NCBI RefSeq assembly: GCF_001037465.1
Contig: NZ_LFCV01000013.1
Coordinates: forward strand, 1 to 64,000
Direction: 5' to 3'
Source: Xenorhabdus khoisanae
GTDB taxonomy: Bacteria; Pseudomonadota; Gammaproteobacteria; Enterobacterales; Enterobacteriaceae
Length of the DNA: 64,000 nucleotides
Position 1 is the first letter of the stretch. The number at the start of each line of letters is the position of its first letter. The notes under the pieces are model-generated. The model saw only the letters and a program-made list of their open reading frames with translations. It had not been told where the DNA came from and ran no database searches. The translations under genes were made by a program, and so were the position numbers. This document shows, one piece after another, positions 33,658-41,549 of the stretch.

Positions 33658-34188
33658 ATGATTGATGAAATCGATGTAAAAATAGGAAATAGGATTAGAG
33701 TTAAACGAAAGGAAATAAGGCTATCAGCACAAATTTTGGCTGAACGGATAGGCACGTCTCAACAACAACTATCTAGGTATGAGCGCGGAACTAATAAAAT
33801 TGGCGCAGCTCACCTTGTTCAAATTGCAATTCAATTAGGCACACCAATTGGCTGGTTTTTTTTAGATGTTTATAAACATAAGATTAATAATCCCCTTAAA
33901 TTATCTCTATCACAAGCAAAATTTGCGGCAATAGTAAGTGATTACCCTAATATTGCCGAATTCTGGAATTGGCATAAGCGTGAGATTGATTTAGATTTGT
34001 GGTCAAGAAAAAAGGATTCACTGAGTGTCAGTGAGAAAACATTAGCTAAATTCTTTATATTTGTTTGGACGAGCAAAAATAGCTGTAATTTTGATGTTTC
34101 GGATGCGGCAGTTTTCTTAGGCAAGCAAGAACGACAGTTAATTGCAAACTGGATACTTGAACCTTTTTGGCCTTCATCAGGGCCATAA
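33658..34188 (+). CDS. XRE regulator with a FWxW carboxyl domain
   Basis: Residues about 5-65 of this 176-residue protein are an XRE helix-turn-helix (GNRIRVKRKEIRLSAQILAE, IGTSQQQLSRYERGTNKIGA), close to the one at 19827. The carboxyl half (NIAEFWNWHKRE, LSVSEKTLAKFFIFVWTSKN) is shared with the stand-alone protein at 18971. It is transcribed alone from an AT-rich promoter. Together the three proteins look like shuffled pieces of one regulatory family. Its target is unknown; the palindrome just upstream suggests self-control. Confidence 0.75.
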   Translation: MIDEIDVKIGNRIRVKRKEIRLSAQILAERIGTSQQQLSRYERGTNKIGAAHLVQIAIQLGTPIGWFFLDVYKHKINNPLKLSLSQAKFAAIVSDYPNIAEFWNWHKREIDLDLWSRKKDSLSVSEKTLAKFFIFVWTSKNSCNFDVSDAAVFLGKQERQLIANWILEPFWPSSGP

Positions 34189-34368
34189 TCCGCGTTGTAT
34201 GCAGCCGCTTCATATTTTAAATAGGCCGTGTTTGGTAAAGTCTGTGGGGTGTCTGTTATCTAGATCTCAATCACAATATCCCAAAATAACTACACTTTTC
34301 TTTAATTCATGTTTTTTTTAATAAGAAAAAGAGTAGCTAAAAAATTTTCTATTGGGTAGAATGTTCAC

Positions 34369-34575
34369 ACTAACCTACCTTCATGGGTTAGTCGAGGAAT
34401 AGCAGCCTCGTTTAAATCATCTACAAACCACACTGGTAAAGTTTTTTTGTATTTACCAGTGTTCTAAGGCTTGGCCGAGTCAGCTCTCTATGGCGATTTG
34501 GCGGGAATAGATCCGTTTGTAGATGGGATCGACTGCTAAAATTCTCGTTAGATCGCCACCATCAGGGAGATTTTT
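34369..34575 (+). ncRNA. Structured leader RNA candidate
   Basis: Four to five stems follow each other before the gene at 34579: ACTAACC/GGTTAGT (34369-34392), CGAGG/CCTCG (34393-34410), ACACTGGTAAA/TTTACCAGTGT (34430-34462, 11 perfect pairs around a T-rich loop), and an outer TGGCGAT/ATCGCCA pair (34491-34558) enclosing GATCC/GGATC. The region, 390 bp from the previous gene end, has no protein frame. It could be a riboswitch-like leader or a free small RNA. Confidence 0.5.
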
Positions 34576-34578
34576 TTG

Positions 34579-34920
34579 ATGACAGTGCCAAAAGAGTTAT
34601 TCAATCAAGTTGTCCAAACTGAAACCGACGTGAACTTCAATAGAATTAAGGCGTTGGTATTAAATAGATCCTCATCACAAATATGTAAGTTAGTCACTGA
34701 TTCTGTTTCTGTCTGCGATTTAGCTATGGCTCTCGATTATTTTGTCTCTTTACAAAAAAAGAGAGATGCTAAAGATGATTTCGCATCTAAAGAACCAGGC
34801 TTTAATGAAAACTTCGATGACTTTTCAAAGACAATTAAAAATATTCGCCGGGCTCTTTGCGTTCTATCACCCCCTCCAATACCAGAAGAACCAGAAAAAA
34901 AACATCAAACTTTGAATTAA
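34579..34920 (+). CDS. Unknown small protein behind a structured leader
   Basis: The product is 113 residues from the ATG at 34579, with GGGAGA 8 bases upstream. It is helical (FNQVVQTETDVNFNRIKALV, LAMALDYFVSLQKKRDAKDD) and ends in a proline-rich tail (SPPPIPEEPEKK). It is followed by a strong terminator at 35093, so it forms a single-gene unit with its structured leader. I do not recognise the family. Confidence 0.6.
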   Translation: MTVPKELFNQVVQTETDVNFNRIKALVLNRSSSQICKLVTDSVSVCDLAMALDYFVSLQKKRDAKDDFASKEPGFNENFDDFSKTIKNIRRALCVLSPPPIPEEPEKKHQTLN

Positions 34921-35092
34921 AATAATCCCAACTTTTTCTGGATAAATAGTAAGTTATTTATCAGTTTATTTATTTTTATTGCTCTTTAACTTAATTAAAA
35001 TTAGGGATAATAAGCCCCTAATTACTGATTTCTCATCAGGGAATATTATTCACCGTCCATTACTACAATAATATACATCTAACCAACCCATT

Positions 35093-35116
35093 CCCCCTTC
35101 TCTGGGGGTTTTTTTT
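35093..35116 (+). terminator. Intrinsic terminator after the gene at 34579
   Basis: CCCCC, loop TTCTCT, GGGGG is followed by eight T. It lies 173 bp after the stop of the preceding gene and only 16 bp before the next start, so it separates the two units or attenuates the second. Confidence 0.85.
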
Positions 35117-35132
35117 AGAAAAATAGTAGAAA

Positions 35133-35411
35133 ATGACCTCACATATTAATAAAAAAATAAATGCGGGCTTGGCAATCAGAGAGCGCTTGGAAGAGTTAGA
35201 TTGGGAATTTGATAATATTTGGAATATTGCCGATCAAATATGCGACATAATTTCATCATCTCAGAATGAGACTGGAGTAGGCATGGAATGTATTTTCATA
35301 CTATTGACTGGATTAGGCGAAAACAATGTGTCAGAAGACATTAAATCTAAACAACAAACTATAGCATCATTAGTACTCAGCCAATTTAGTTCGAATAATT
35401 ATAAGCATTAG
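35133..35411 (+). CDS. Unknown helical protein, 92 residues
   Basis: The product is mainly helical (AGLAIRERLEELDWEFDNIW, FNIADQICDI-like heptads) and acidic. The ribosome binding site is poor and the start comes directly after a terminator, so expression depends on readthrough or on a promoter not seen. Coding character is plausible from composition. Family not recognised. Confidence 0.45.
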   Translation: MTSHINKKINAGLAIRERLEELDWEFDNIWNIADQICDIISSSQNETGVGMECIFILLTGLGENNVSEDIKSKQQTIASLVLSQFSSNNYKH

Positions 35412-35533
35412 ATATGCTACCAATCATGCTTTAACAGTGACGTATTCTTCCATAAAAGAAATGGCTAATTTACATCCCCGTTTGCCATTATTAGCTACCC
35501 CATTTTGGCCTCTTAACCGTCCTGAAACCCCGA

Positions 35534-35830
35534 TCAATTACTGTCTTTATCACAGATTTTCTTTGCTTGTTGCTTTCCATCAGGCGTAAGTTTGTATGCT
35601 AGGCGTAATGTTTTGGGATGGCGATATTGATTCAACATGCCTCTCTTAACCAAAGTTTGACAAGATTTGCGATAATTGCTTGCCGCTATCGTGTGTTGGG
35701 TGTTTTTTGCAACCATCTCGAAAAGTGCGGTTGCAGGGACAGGCAAATGATCCTTACCTTGCCGTTCATTAAGCCAGTAGAGTATTTTGAGCGTTTTTTT
35801 CTGAATATCAGAGATACGGTGGTCAGCCAT
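35534..35830 (-). CDS. Winged-helix-like small protein
   Basis: This 98-residue basic protein (ISDIQKKTLKILYWLNERQG, SNYRKSCQTLVKRGMLNQYR, LAYKLTPDGKQQAKKI) has the helix-helix-helix-beta pattern of winged-helix DNA-binding proteins such as the MarR/PadR groups. It is a lone leftward gene between rightward units. It probably regulates transcription, but no target is visible. Confidence 0.6.
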   Translation of the reverse strand: MADHRISDIQKKTLKILYWLNERQGKDHLPVPATALFEMVAKNTQHTIAASNYRKSCQTLVKRGMLNQYRHPKTLRLAYKLTPDGKQQAKKICDKDSN

Positions 35831-35940
35831 GACGATTATCCTTATTCATATCAAGAATGAATAAGGATAATACCAAGAACAATAGAAAACAGCGATAGGT
35901 TATGTCAAAAGTGGTAAAGAAAACCGTTAGAGATTAAATA

Positions 35941-35992
35941 GAGTTATCGGGGTTATTTTTTTGTTGACTCGTGGAGTTATCGGGGTTATTAT
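35941..35992 (+). promoter_or_regulatory. hicAB promoter with direct repeats
   Basis: TTGACT (35964-35969), 17 bp, TATTAT (35987-35992) forms a good promoter. The direct repeat GAGTTATCGGGGTTATT occurs at 35941-35957 and 35974-35990, overlapping the spacer and -10, and is a likely HicB operator. Confidence 0.75.
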
Positions 35993-36022
35993 ACTTCCCA
36001 AGTTAAACAGATAGGAGTTAAT

Positions 36023-36202
36023 TTGAGAAGTGCGGATTTAATCAAAGAGGTTGAGAAAAGAGGGTGGGTGCTGGTGAGAATCAACGGGAGCCATCATCAT
36101 TTTAAACACCCTGAACATAACGACCTGCTGACAATTCCACACCCGAAGCAAGAAATTAAAGTGGGATTGCTCAGGAAAATACAGAAACAAGTGGGGCTAT
36201 AA
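36023..36202 (+). CDS. hicA: HicA-type mRNA interferase toxin
   Basis: A TTG at 36023 with AGGAG 7 bases upstream starts a 59-residue protein, MRSADLIKEVEKRGWVLVRI, then NGSHHHFKHPEHNDLLTIPH and a final KVGLLRKIQKQVGL. The GSHHHF block holds the catalytic histidine of HicA. HicA is a small double-stranded-RNA-binding-fold nuclease that cleaves mRNA. It precedes hicB by 58 bp in the normal order. The unusual TTG start may keep toxin synthesis low. Confidence 0.9.
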   Translation: MRSADLIKEVEKRGWVLVRINGSHHHFKHPEHNDLLTIPHPKQEIKVGLLRKIQKQVGL

Positions 36203-36260
36203 GCCCCCTTATCTGCACCTGCACTAATCAAGTTCTTAAAAATTATTGGAGGAATATAAC

Positions 36261-36680
36261 GTGTTATACCCTATTGCGATTGAAATCGGTGATGAGAATC
36301 ACGCTTACGGTGTGGTTGTGCCCGATATATCAGGCTGTTTCTCTGCGGGTGATTCAATGGAAGAGGCAATAAAAAACGCTAAAGAGGCTATCACAGGGCA
36401 TTTAGAGTTATTGGCCGAAATGAACCAACTCCCCCCTGAAGCAAACTCATTGGATTACTGGATCAAAGACGCAGAGTACGCAGGATGGGCATGGGCTGTG
36501 ATTGAGGTTGATGTGGAACCGTACTTAGGTAAATCGACCAAATTCAATGTAACTTTGCCTGACTTGTTATCAAAAAAAATCGATGATCAGGTTAAAGCCA
36601 GCCCAAACCTGTACAAGAACCGTAGCCACTTTTTGCAAGTAGCTGCTTTGCATGAGTTGCAAAACGGTATTCAGCAATAA
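36261..36680 (+). CDS. hicB: HicB-type antitoxin
   Basis: The start is set at a GTG (36261) preceded by GGAGG at 7 bases, giving 139 residues. The amino part has the degenerate RNase H-like HicB fold (PIAIEIGDENHAYGVVVPDI, SGCFSAGDSMEEAIKNAKEA), and the carboxyl part has a DNA-binding segment (FNVTLPDLLSKKIDDQVKAS, NRSHFLQVAALHEL). It neutralises HicA and represses the promoter at 35964. The module appears intact. Confidence 0.9.
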   Translation: MLYPIAIEIGDENHAYGVVVPDISGCFSAGDSMEEAIKNAKEAITGHLELLAEMNQLPPEANSLDYWIKDAEYAGWAWAVIEVDVEPYLGKSTKFNVTLPDLLSKKIDDQVKASPNLYKNRSHFLQVAALHELQNGIQQ

Positions 36681-36682
36681 CT

Positions 36683-36715
36683 ATCATTTGATAATAGATT
36701 GAGTGCAATCTCTGC
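36683..36715 (-). repeat. Small duplicate of the 3' end of the gene at 36886
   Basis: The plus-strand stretch ATTTGATAATAGATTGAG followed by TGCAATCT resembles ACTTGATGATAGATTGAG followed by TCCAATCT at 36890-36916, the last codons of the gene at 36886. It looks like the scar of a duplication. Confidence 0.5.
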
Positions 36716-36885
36716 ACGGATACAACAGGTAAAGACAGGGGGTTCTTCCACTGAACCCCCTTCATATTCAAAACCGTTTACTGTAGGCTCGCCCCCATCC
36801 ACTATCAAATCAAATTGGTCGAGATAACTCAATTTCGCTATTATCTTGTATCCGTATAATTTGTTACGATGCTTAACACATCAGG

Positions 36886-37311
36886 TCACTTGATGATAGA
36901 TTGAGTCCAATCTGCATTTTTGAGATTTTCCCACATCCTGTCGAGCGCTTCTGTTGGTGTTTTTCCTTCGGATATCACAGTAATTTCATGGTCTGGGCGC
37001 TGTTCTTCTCTAATCATTAAAAAACCATCTGGCTCTTCACTAATAACTGGCTTTTCTCTTTTTTCCAGAAATTTCGCCTGCCTCTCTTGCGCCAGCAAAC
37101 AGGCAGAATCATAGTCTTTAGTAACCCCCAAACGAGAGGGACTACTCAAATCCCCCCCATTGAGACAATAGATCGCAATGGAGCCATCTTCCTGCGTTAT
37201 CCCGTAAGGATGATCCCACCAACAATCCAGTTCATGTTTTGATCGTTTGTCGCTCGGCGTATCGTAAAAATGGTGGGGTAATTCGGGATCTAACGGGATT
37301 CGATTAGCCAT
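36886..37311 (-). CDS. Unknown phage protein, 141 residues
   Basis: The protein contains FYDTPSDKRSKHELDCWWDH, GSIAIYCLNGGDLSSPSRLG and a carboxyl block EGKTPTEALDRMWENL. It has no membrane segment and is transcribed leftward alone, 425 bp upstream of the end of hicB-facing genes. It lies next to cre, in a region where accessory genes accumulate. Family not recognised. Confidence 0.6.
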   Translation of the reverse strand: MANRIPLDPELPHHFYDTPSDKRSKHELDCWWDHPYGITQEDGSIAIYCLNGGDLSSPSRLGVTKDYDSACLLAQERQAKFLEKREKPVISEEPDGFLMIREEQRPDHEITVISEGKTPTEALDRMWENLKNADWTQSIIK

Positions 37312-37411
37312 AATTATGCCTTCTTAACCTATCAACGGTATAACGGTGTCGTATGTGTAAAAAACCGTAGCAAAAATTCGTTCATTATCAATGAGACTTA
37401 CGCAAATAACA

Positions 37412-38464
37412 TCAGTCAATTGCATCATATCGTCCCTCAACCAAATCAATCATCACGCTCTTTTCGGCCCGGAGATTGCGGGTATAGCCCACCACCGTTT
37501 CCGGTTTTTTCCAGGTGCCCTCGTGCATGATCTGGGCCAGCGAATAGTTCGCTTCCGTCATGTCCTGCGCGGCCCCGACCCGGGCACTGTGGCCGGTCCA
37601 GGTCGCATACCGGCCTTTATTGGCGGCCCCGGTCTTTTCCCCGTGCACCACCGTCCAGGCGGCCGCGAAAATCCGCTCCAGATTGGACAGCGATAACGGT
37701 TTGCCGTGCACGTTGGCCCGGTTCCCCCGGCGGACCGGGCAAAAAACATACGCGTCTGAATGCGCCAGCAAGTCGGCGGCCGTCAGCCACTGGATCAGAC
37801 TGGCCGCCGCGCGCGGACTGAGCGCCTTGGTGATGCCGTAGCCGTCCATGATGGTTTTGGTGTGGCCGACGTTCAGCAGGAGGTGGCCGTCGGGCTGAAA
37901 AACCAGGTCTTTCACTTTCAGGCGGGCAATATTGGAAACACGCAACAGCGTGTTGTAAGCGACAAACAAAAACGCCCGGTTGCGCATGACCTTCAACTGA
38001 TCAGAGTCTTGCCAGGCGGCATCCACCCGGTTGAGGTCGGCGATCCGAAACGGGATCGCCTGGCCGACCGTCTGCCCGCTGACCACAGCCAGGCGGCTGA
38101 TTTTTTTCAATGTCCGTTGCACCTTCTGACTGTCACCGGCGGGGATCAGGCCCGCCTGCCGGTGCAGCATGTTCAGCATCCTGACATGGTTCTTGAGGGT
38201 GGACGGGGCCCGCCCGTTCTCATGCAACTCCAGCAGATAATCACGCAGGTAGTCCGCCTCCACCGGCAAATAGGCCCGGCCTTTGACAATACACCAGCGA
38301 CACCACTGCCGGGCCACCTGCATCAGCTGCTTCCAGGTGTTGTCCGCAAACGCCTCCCGGTCTTTGACGAACGCATTCAGGTTGCGGATCACCTCGTCAT
38401 TCAGATCCGGATTGTCCGGGATCAGTACCGCATCACGCCCCATCAGGGCCAGTCCCCCTGCCAT
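37412..38464 (-). CDS. cre: Cre-type tyrosine recombinase
   Basis: The 350-residue protein aligns with P1 Cre throughout (TWKQLMQVARQWCRWC, AYNTLLRVSNIARLKVKDL, TWTGHSARVGAAQDM, VVGYTRNL). The catalytic set is complete: R175, K203, H292, R295, W318 and nucleophile Y327, each within three positions of the Cre numbering. The start at 38464 has GAGGGG 8 bases upstream. Cre resolves plasmid dimers and circularises phage DNA at lox. The gene is much richer in G and C than its surroundings, which suggests a separate origin. Confidence 0.92.
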   Translation of the reverse strand: MAGGLALMGRDAVLIPDNPDLNDEVIRNLNAFVKDREAFADNTWKQLMQVARQWCRWCIVKGRAYLPVEADYLRDYLLELHENGRAPSTLKNHVRMLNMLHRQAGLIPAGDSQKVQRTLKKISRLAVVSGQTVGQAIPFRIADLNRVDAAWQDSDQLKVMRNRAFLFVAYNTLLRVSNIARLKVKDLVFQPDGHLLLNVGHTKTIMDGYGITKALSPRAAASLIQWLTAADLLAHSDAYVFCPVRRGNRANVHGKPLSLSNLERIFAAAWTVVHGEKTGAANKGRYATWTGHSARVGAAQDMTEANYSLAQIMHEGTWKKPETVVGYTRNLRAEKSVMIDLVEGRYDAID

Positions 38465-38809
38465 CAATACACCCCTCGCTGTTTTGGTGACGCTACGTAA
38501 AAAGTGGGGCTAACGCCCCGCCATATTCTTCAGATTTCACGTAGGCGCATCCTTTGTTATTAATAAAAAAAGCCCGCGCTGAATCACGCCCCGTCATCCT
38601 AGCCCGCCGCCGCCGCCAGTCCGAGTGCATAGTAGAACATAATCCCCATTATGTACTATTAGAAAATTTTAGCGACTTCCGCCGCGAAGTCAAGCGGATG
38701 GGGATAGTGACCATAAGAAATAGAAGAATACAGATATAATCACGGCGATTTTTATTTAGCGCGGTACTTTTACCGCTTGGCCGTTCATCATCCCTTGGAA
38801 ATTTAATAC
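38465..38809. other. Intergenic region upstream of cre
   Basis: This 345-bp stretch holds a GGGGC/GCCCC stem-loop at about 38497-38515, an outer CTACGT/ACGTAG inverted repeat around it, and the candidate lox site. Only a basic 61-residue frame spans it, and that has no convincing start. Confidence 0.6.
38629..38662. other. Candidate lox site
   Basis: The 34-bp site has the lox layout: left arm ATAGTAGAACATA (38629-38641), spacer ATCCCCAT (38642-38649), right arm TATGTACTATTAG (38650-38662). The arms match as inverted repeats at 10 of 13 positions, and the spacer is asymmetric. It lies 165 bp upstream of cre; in P1, loxP also lies upstream of cre. Confidence 0.65.
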
Positions 38810-39001
38810 ATGGATATTAGAGACTACACTACAGAAAATATCATCACTCTGGTCAACGAACTGCACCTTGATCCGCACGACTGCGCCCTGCCGCACATTC
38901 TGGCCCGTCATGTCTACACCCTGCGCGAGGCCACTCATGACGATGGCTCTCCCTGTGATTACAAAACCATTTTGGTTCATATGCTGAAAAGTTTGAAATA
39001 A
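38810..39001 (+). CDS. Small unknown protein, 63 residues
   Basis: The product MDIRDYTTENIITLVNELHL continues with DPHDCALPHILARHVYTLRE and ends YKTILVHMLKSL. It looks like a compact helical protein. TTGGAAA lies before the ATG as a moderate ribosome binding site. It lies between the lox candidate and the gene at 39116. Function unknown. Confidence 0.5.
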   Translation: MDIRDYTTENIITLVNELHLDPHDCALPHILARHVYTLREATHDDGSPCDYKTILVHMLKSLK

Positions 39002-39028
39002 AGCGCTATTCCGTCATTTTTAACAGGT

Positions 39029-39047
39029 AAATTCTAACTAAATTTTT
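39029..39047 (+). promoter_or_regulatory. Copy d of the dispersed AAATTCTAAAT motif
   Basis: The site reads AAATTCTAACTAAATTTTT on the plus strand and lies 69 bp upstream of the rightward gene at 39116. AT-rich promoter-like sequence (TTGTCA, TATAAATATG) follows it. Confidence 0.55.
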
Positions 39048-39115
39048 ATTACTTTTGTCAAACCTGATAAAGTTATAAATATGTATGTTTAAGATGTACC
39101 CTGTTAGGAGTAGTT

Positions 39116-40021
39116 ATGGATGCTTTCAGTGACAGCATTTTTGAAGCAAAGTACAAAGAGTTTCTAAAAGTGCGTAGTGAATGGTTGAAGATCGTATTCA
39201 AACACGCGGTTTATACCGATATAAATACGCAGGGCGAGGCTTGCCGCCCTGTGGCGATACTGGCTGATCAGGAAGTGCTGCATGAGGTGGAAACACTGCT
39301 GCTGGCATGGCAACAGTTTGCTGCATTTGCCGAGCACAAGCGGGCCGCGGGTCTGTCTGCCGTCTCTTCGCAAATCTATTTGCCGGTACCCGCCATACTG
39401 AGGAATGTGAACAGTTTTACCATTGGTGCTTTTGAGTCCTCCGCCACCGTTAATTTTGTCCGCGAAGAGATCCTGAGAAAAATAGATAAGAAACTCAACC
39501 AGCTGCACAGGACGAAAAACAAAGACCATTTAACCATTACCGAACTGGAACTGGATAAGGAACTGATTGGCTTCTACCCGGAAGGGACACGCTTTCGCCG
39601 ACGCACGACGGGTTACAGAGACATTGTGTTAGATATCGGCGGTGATGAATCTTATCGTGTTGGGGCGTATGGCGTTATCGTTGATGGTAACAGCTTAACG
39701 CAGCCCGATGCTTACGACATCAACACAGGTGATAAATACGCGGTGTCTGACAGCTATTATAACATGATATCGCCGGTACGGTGCTCGTTGTTTGCAGGAT
39801 CTAGCCTGTATCTCATTGAGAAGATAGAAGAAGCTAAGCAAGCCCGCAATACCGTCTCCCGGCAAAAATTAAAAGAAAGCCGGAAGCAAACCTACCTCCG
39901 TCGAAGGGATCAAGATTTGCTTGATCAACAGCGGGCTCAACAAGAAGCCATACGCCTCAACAAAATTGCCGTGGAAAAACAGAAAGCACAACGCTATGGG
40001 CAACAAAAAAAGCGGGATTAA
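39116..40021 (+). CDS. Unknown phage protein, 301 residues
   Basis: The product has a helical amino half, a central segment EGTRFRRRTTGYRDIVLDIG followed by YRVGAYGVIVDGNSL, and a charged carboxyl coiled coil (KKLKESRKQTYLRRRDQDLL-type heptads). AGGAG 6 bases upstream supports the ATG. It is convergent with pacB, ending 14 bp from it, and has a dispersed-motif copy upstream. It may be an early regulator or a recombination protein, but no family is recognised. Confidence 0.65.
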   Translation: MDAFSDSIFEAKYKEFLKVRSEWLKIVFKHAVYTDINTQGEACRPVAILADQEVLHEVETLLLAWQQFAAFAEHKRAAGLSAVSSQIYLPVPAILRNVNSFTIGAFESSATVNFVREEILRKIDKKLNQLHRTKNKDHLTITELELDKELIGFYPEGTRFRRRTTGYRDIVLDIGGDESYRVGAYGVIVDGNSLTQPDAYDINTGDKYAVSDSYYNMISPVRCSLFAGSSLYLIEKIEEAKQARNTVSRQKLKESRKQTYLRRRDQDLLDQQRAQQEAIRLNKIAVEKQKAQRYGQQKKRD

Positions 40022-40034
40022 TGCTTTTAGGCTG

Positions 40035-41549
40035 TCAGCTTTCATCGTCATAATCATCAAGATACTTCATGGCCTCAGAGCGGGTAGCGGCTTCTTCAAA
40101 ACCGACATCTTCACAGGCCGGTACAAAATCACACAACATCCCAAAACAATATGTATCCCATCTATCCGGAGAGCGAATATTGAGTTTCGCTCTCATCATC
40201 TCTTTTTTCATGATCACCCAGCGCCCGTTCTCATCAATCTTGACCGGTATTTTCGAGGCTTGTTCTGATGTCTTGAGGCTTTTATCCAGGCGCATTCGGC
40301 CACTGCGGATCGCACGTTGCGCGGCCACATTTGCGTAGGCGCGTTGATTAATGTACCGGCTGCGGTCATATCTGCTGAACATCGGCTTACCCCACCGGAT
40401 ACGCTGTACATCGCGGCCACGACGCTCTAATACACTCGCCGTATCGGAACCGACGCCATCACTGTCTACCACGAGACTGATATTGGGGTAAATGGCCGGA
40501 TCACACGTCAAATGAATAAACTCCCCAAACTCCACCGGATCACAGGAGCCATCCATTTCCAGCATTTTGTAGTTCACCAGACGGCGTTTATCGCCACGGG
40601 TGCCCGATATTTTGCAAAGATTCATAATGGACTTATCCCGGCCGTTACCGACGTCACACAGGGCAACCCATCCCCAGCCTTTTTCAAGGTGGATTTTACG
40701 TCTCGCGGCTCTGTCACATTCATCACGCCCTAACAGATAGCCGGTGACTGATTTAGGAAACTGGCCTAATACCTTGATCTGGTATTCAACACTGTCACGG
40801 CCACCGTATTCTGCCAGCTTCATTTTAATAAATTCAGGCTCAACGAGGGGGGACTCTTCAGAGTTCAGCATGATAGCCACATACAGGCCGTTGGGGTTAT
40901 CAGGATGTCTGGCGAGGCTATGGTGCGTATCGTAGAAATACCCGCTGGGGCGCGTCGGCTGGGAAAGTAACAGGATGCGGTTATCTTTCTGAGTCAAGGC
41001 ACCGGTGATAATACCAAAGGCTTTGTCTGATACTCCTGATGCCTCATCCACAATGTAAAACAGGTATTCCGCGTGTTCACCGGCCAAGGCTTCTTCGTTA
41101 CCCAAACGAAACCCCTTGGGGATGACGGTCCAGACGCCTTTTCCCCCCACCGCGTAAAACGACGTATCCGTAATGACAAAGTAATTTTGCAGCCACGGGA
41201 ACCGCCGGACACATTCATGCCAGTTGACCTTCAGGTACTTAAATATCCCCGTCATGACCTGCTGGATTTTGTTGGCAATGATGATCACACGGGCATTGGG
41301 ATGAAACAGAATGAAACACAGGATCATGATACTGGTCATATCCGATTTGCCCGTACCATGCCCCGACGTCACGCTGGTTTTGCTGCCACCTTCCTGTACA
41401 GACTCAAGAATCAGATCTTGTTGCCATGTGGGGGTTTTACCAAACAGCTGTACCGCCGCCAGCCCCCAGTCGTACCGGTATTTGATCACCATATCCCGCC
41501 AACGGGGATCACTGACAACACTGCGTTGTTTTTTCTGTCGGGATGCCAC
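40035..41549 (-). CDS. pacB: Terminase large subunit (PacB-like)
   Basis: The 504-residue protein has the packaging ATPase Walker A GHGTGKS at residues 63-69 and Walker B YIVDEAS near 165-171, followed by a nuclease domain with acidic residues in DVGNG and [10 protein letters not shown]. Length is close to P1 PacB (about 494). The large subunit pumps DNA into the prohead and cuts it. It starts at a GTG overlapping the pacA stop as TAGTG, so the two subunits are coupled. Confidence 0.88.
   Translation of the reverse strand: MASRQKKQRSVVSDPRWRDMVIKYRYDWGLAAVQLFGKTPTWQQDLILESVQEGGSKTSVTSGHGTGKSDMTSIMILCFILFHPNARVIIIANKIQQVMTGIFKYLKVNWHECVRRFPWLQNYFVITDTSFYAVGGKGVWTVIPKGFRLGNEEALAGEHAEYLFYIVDEASGVSDKAFGIITGALTQKDNRILLLSQPTRPSGYFYDTHHSLARHPDNPNGLYVAIMLNSEESPLVEPEFIKMKLAEYGGRDSVEYQIKVLGQFPKSVTGYLLGRDECDRAARRKIHLEKGWGWVALCDVGNGRDKSIMNLCKISGTRGDKRRLVNYKMLEMDGSCDPVEFGEFIHLTCDPAIYPNISLVVDSDGVGSDTASVLERRGRDVQRIRWGKPMFSRYDRSRYINQRAYANVAAQRAIRSGRMRLDKSLKTSEQASKIPVKIDENGRWVIMKKEMMRAKLNIRSPDRWDTYCFGMLCDFVPACEDVGFEEAATRSEAMKYLDDYDDES

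Noticed and set aside
34430-34462. Reading the 11-bp hairpin as an ordinary terminator
   Set aside because: The T-run lies in the loop, not after the stem, and more stems follow before the gene.
37760-38500. A 246-residue rightward frame opposite cre
   Set aside because: It is a shadow of the high-G+C cre gene; the leftward frame has the complete catalytic set.
38554-38739. A basic 61-residue frame spanning the lox candidate
   Set aside because: No convincing start or ribosome binding site, biased arginine-rich composition, and it covers the inverted repeat.
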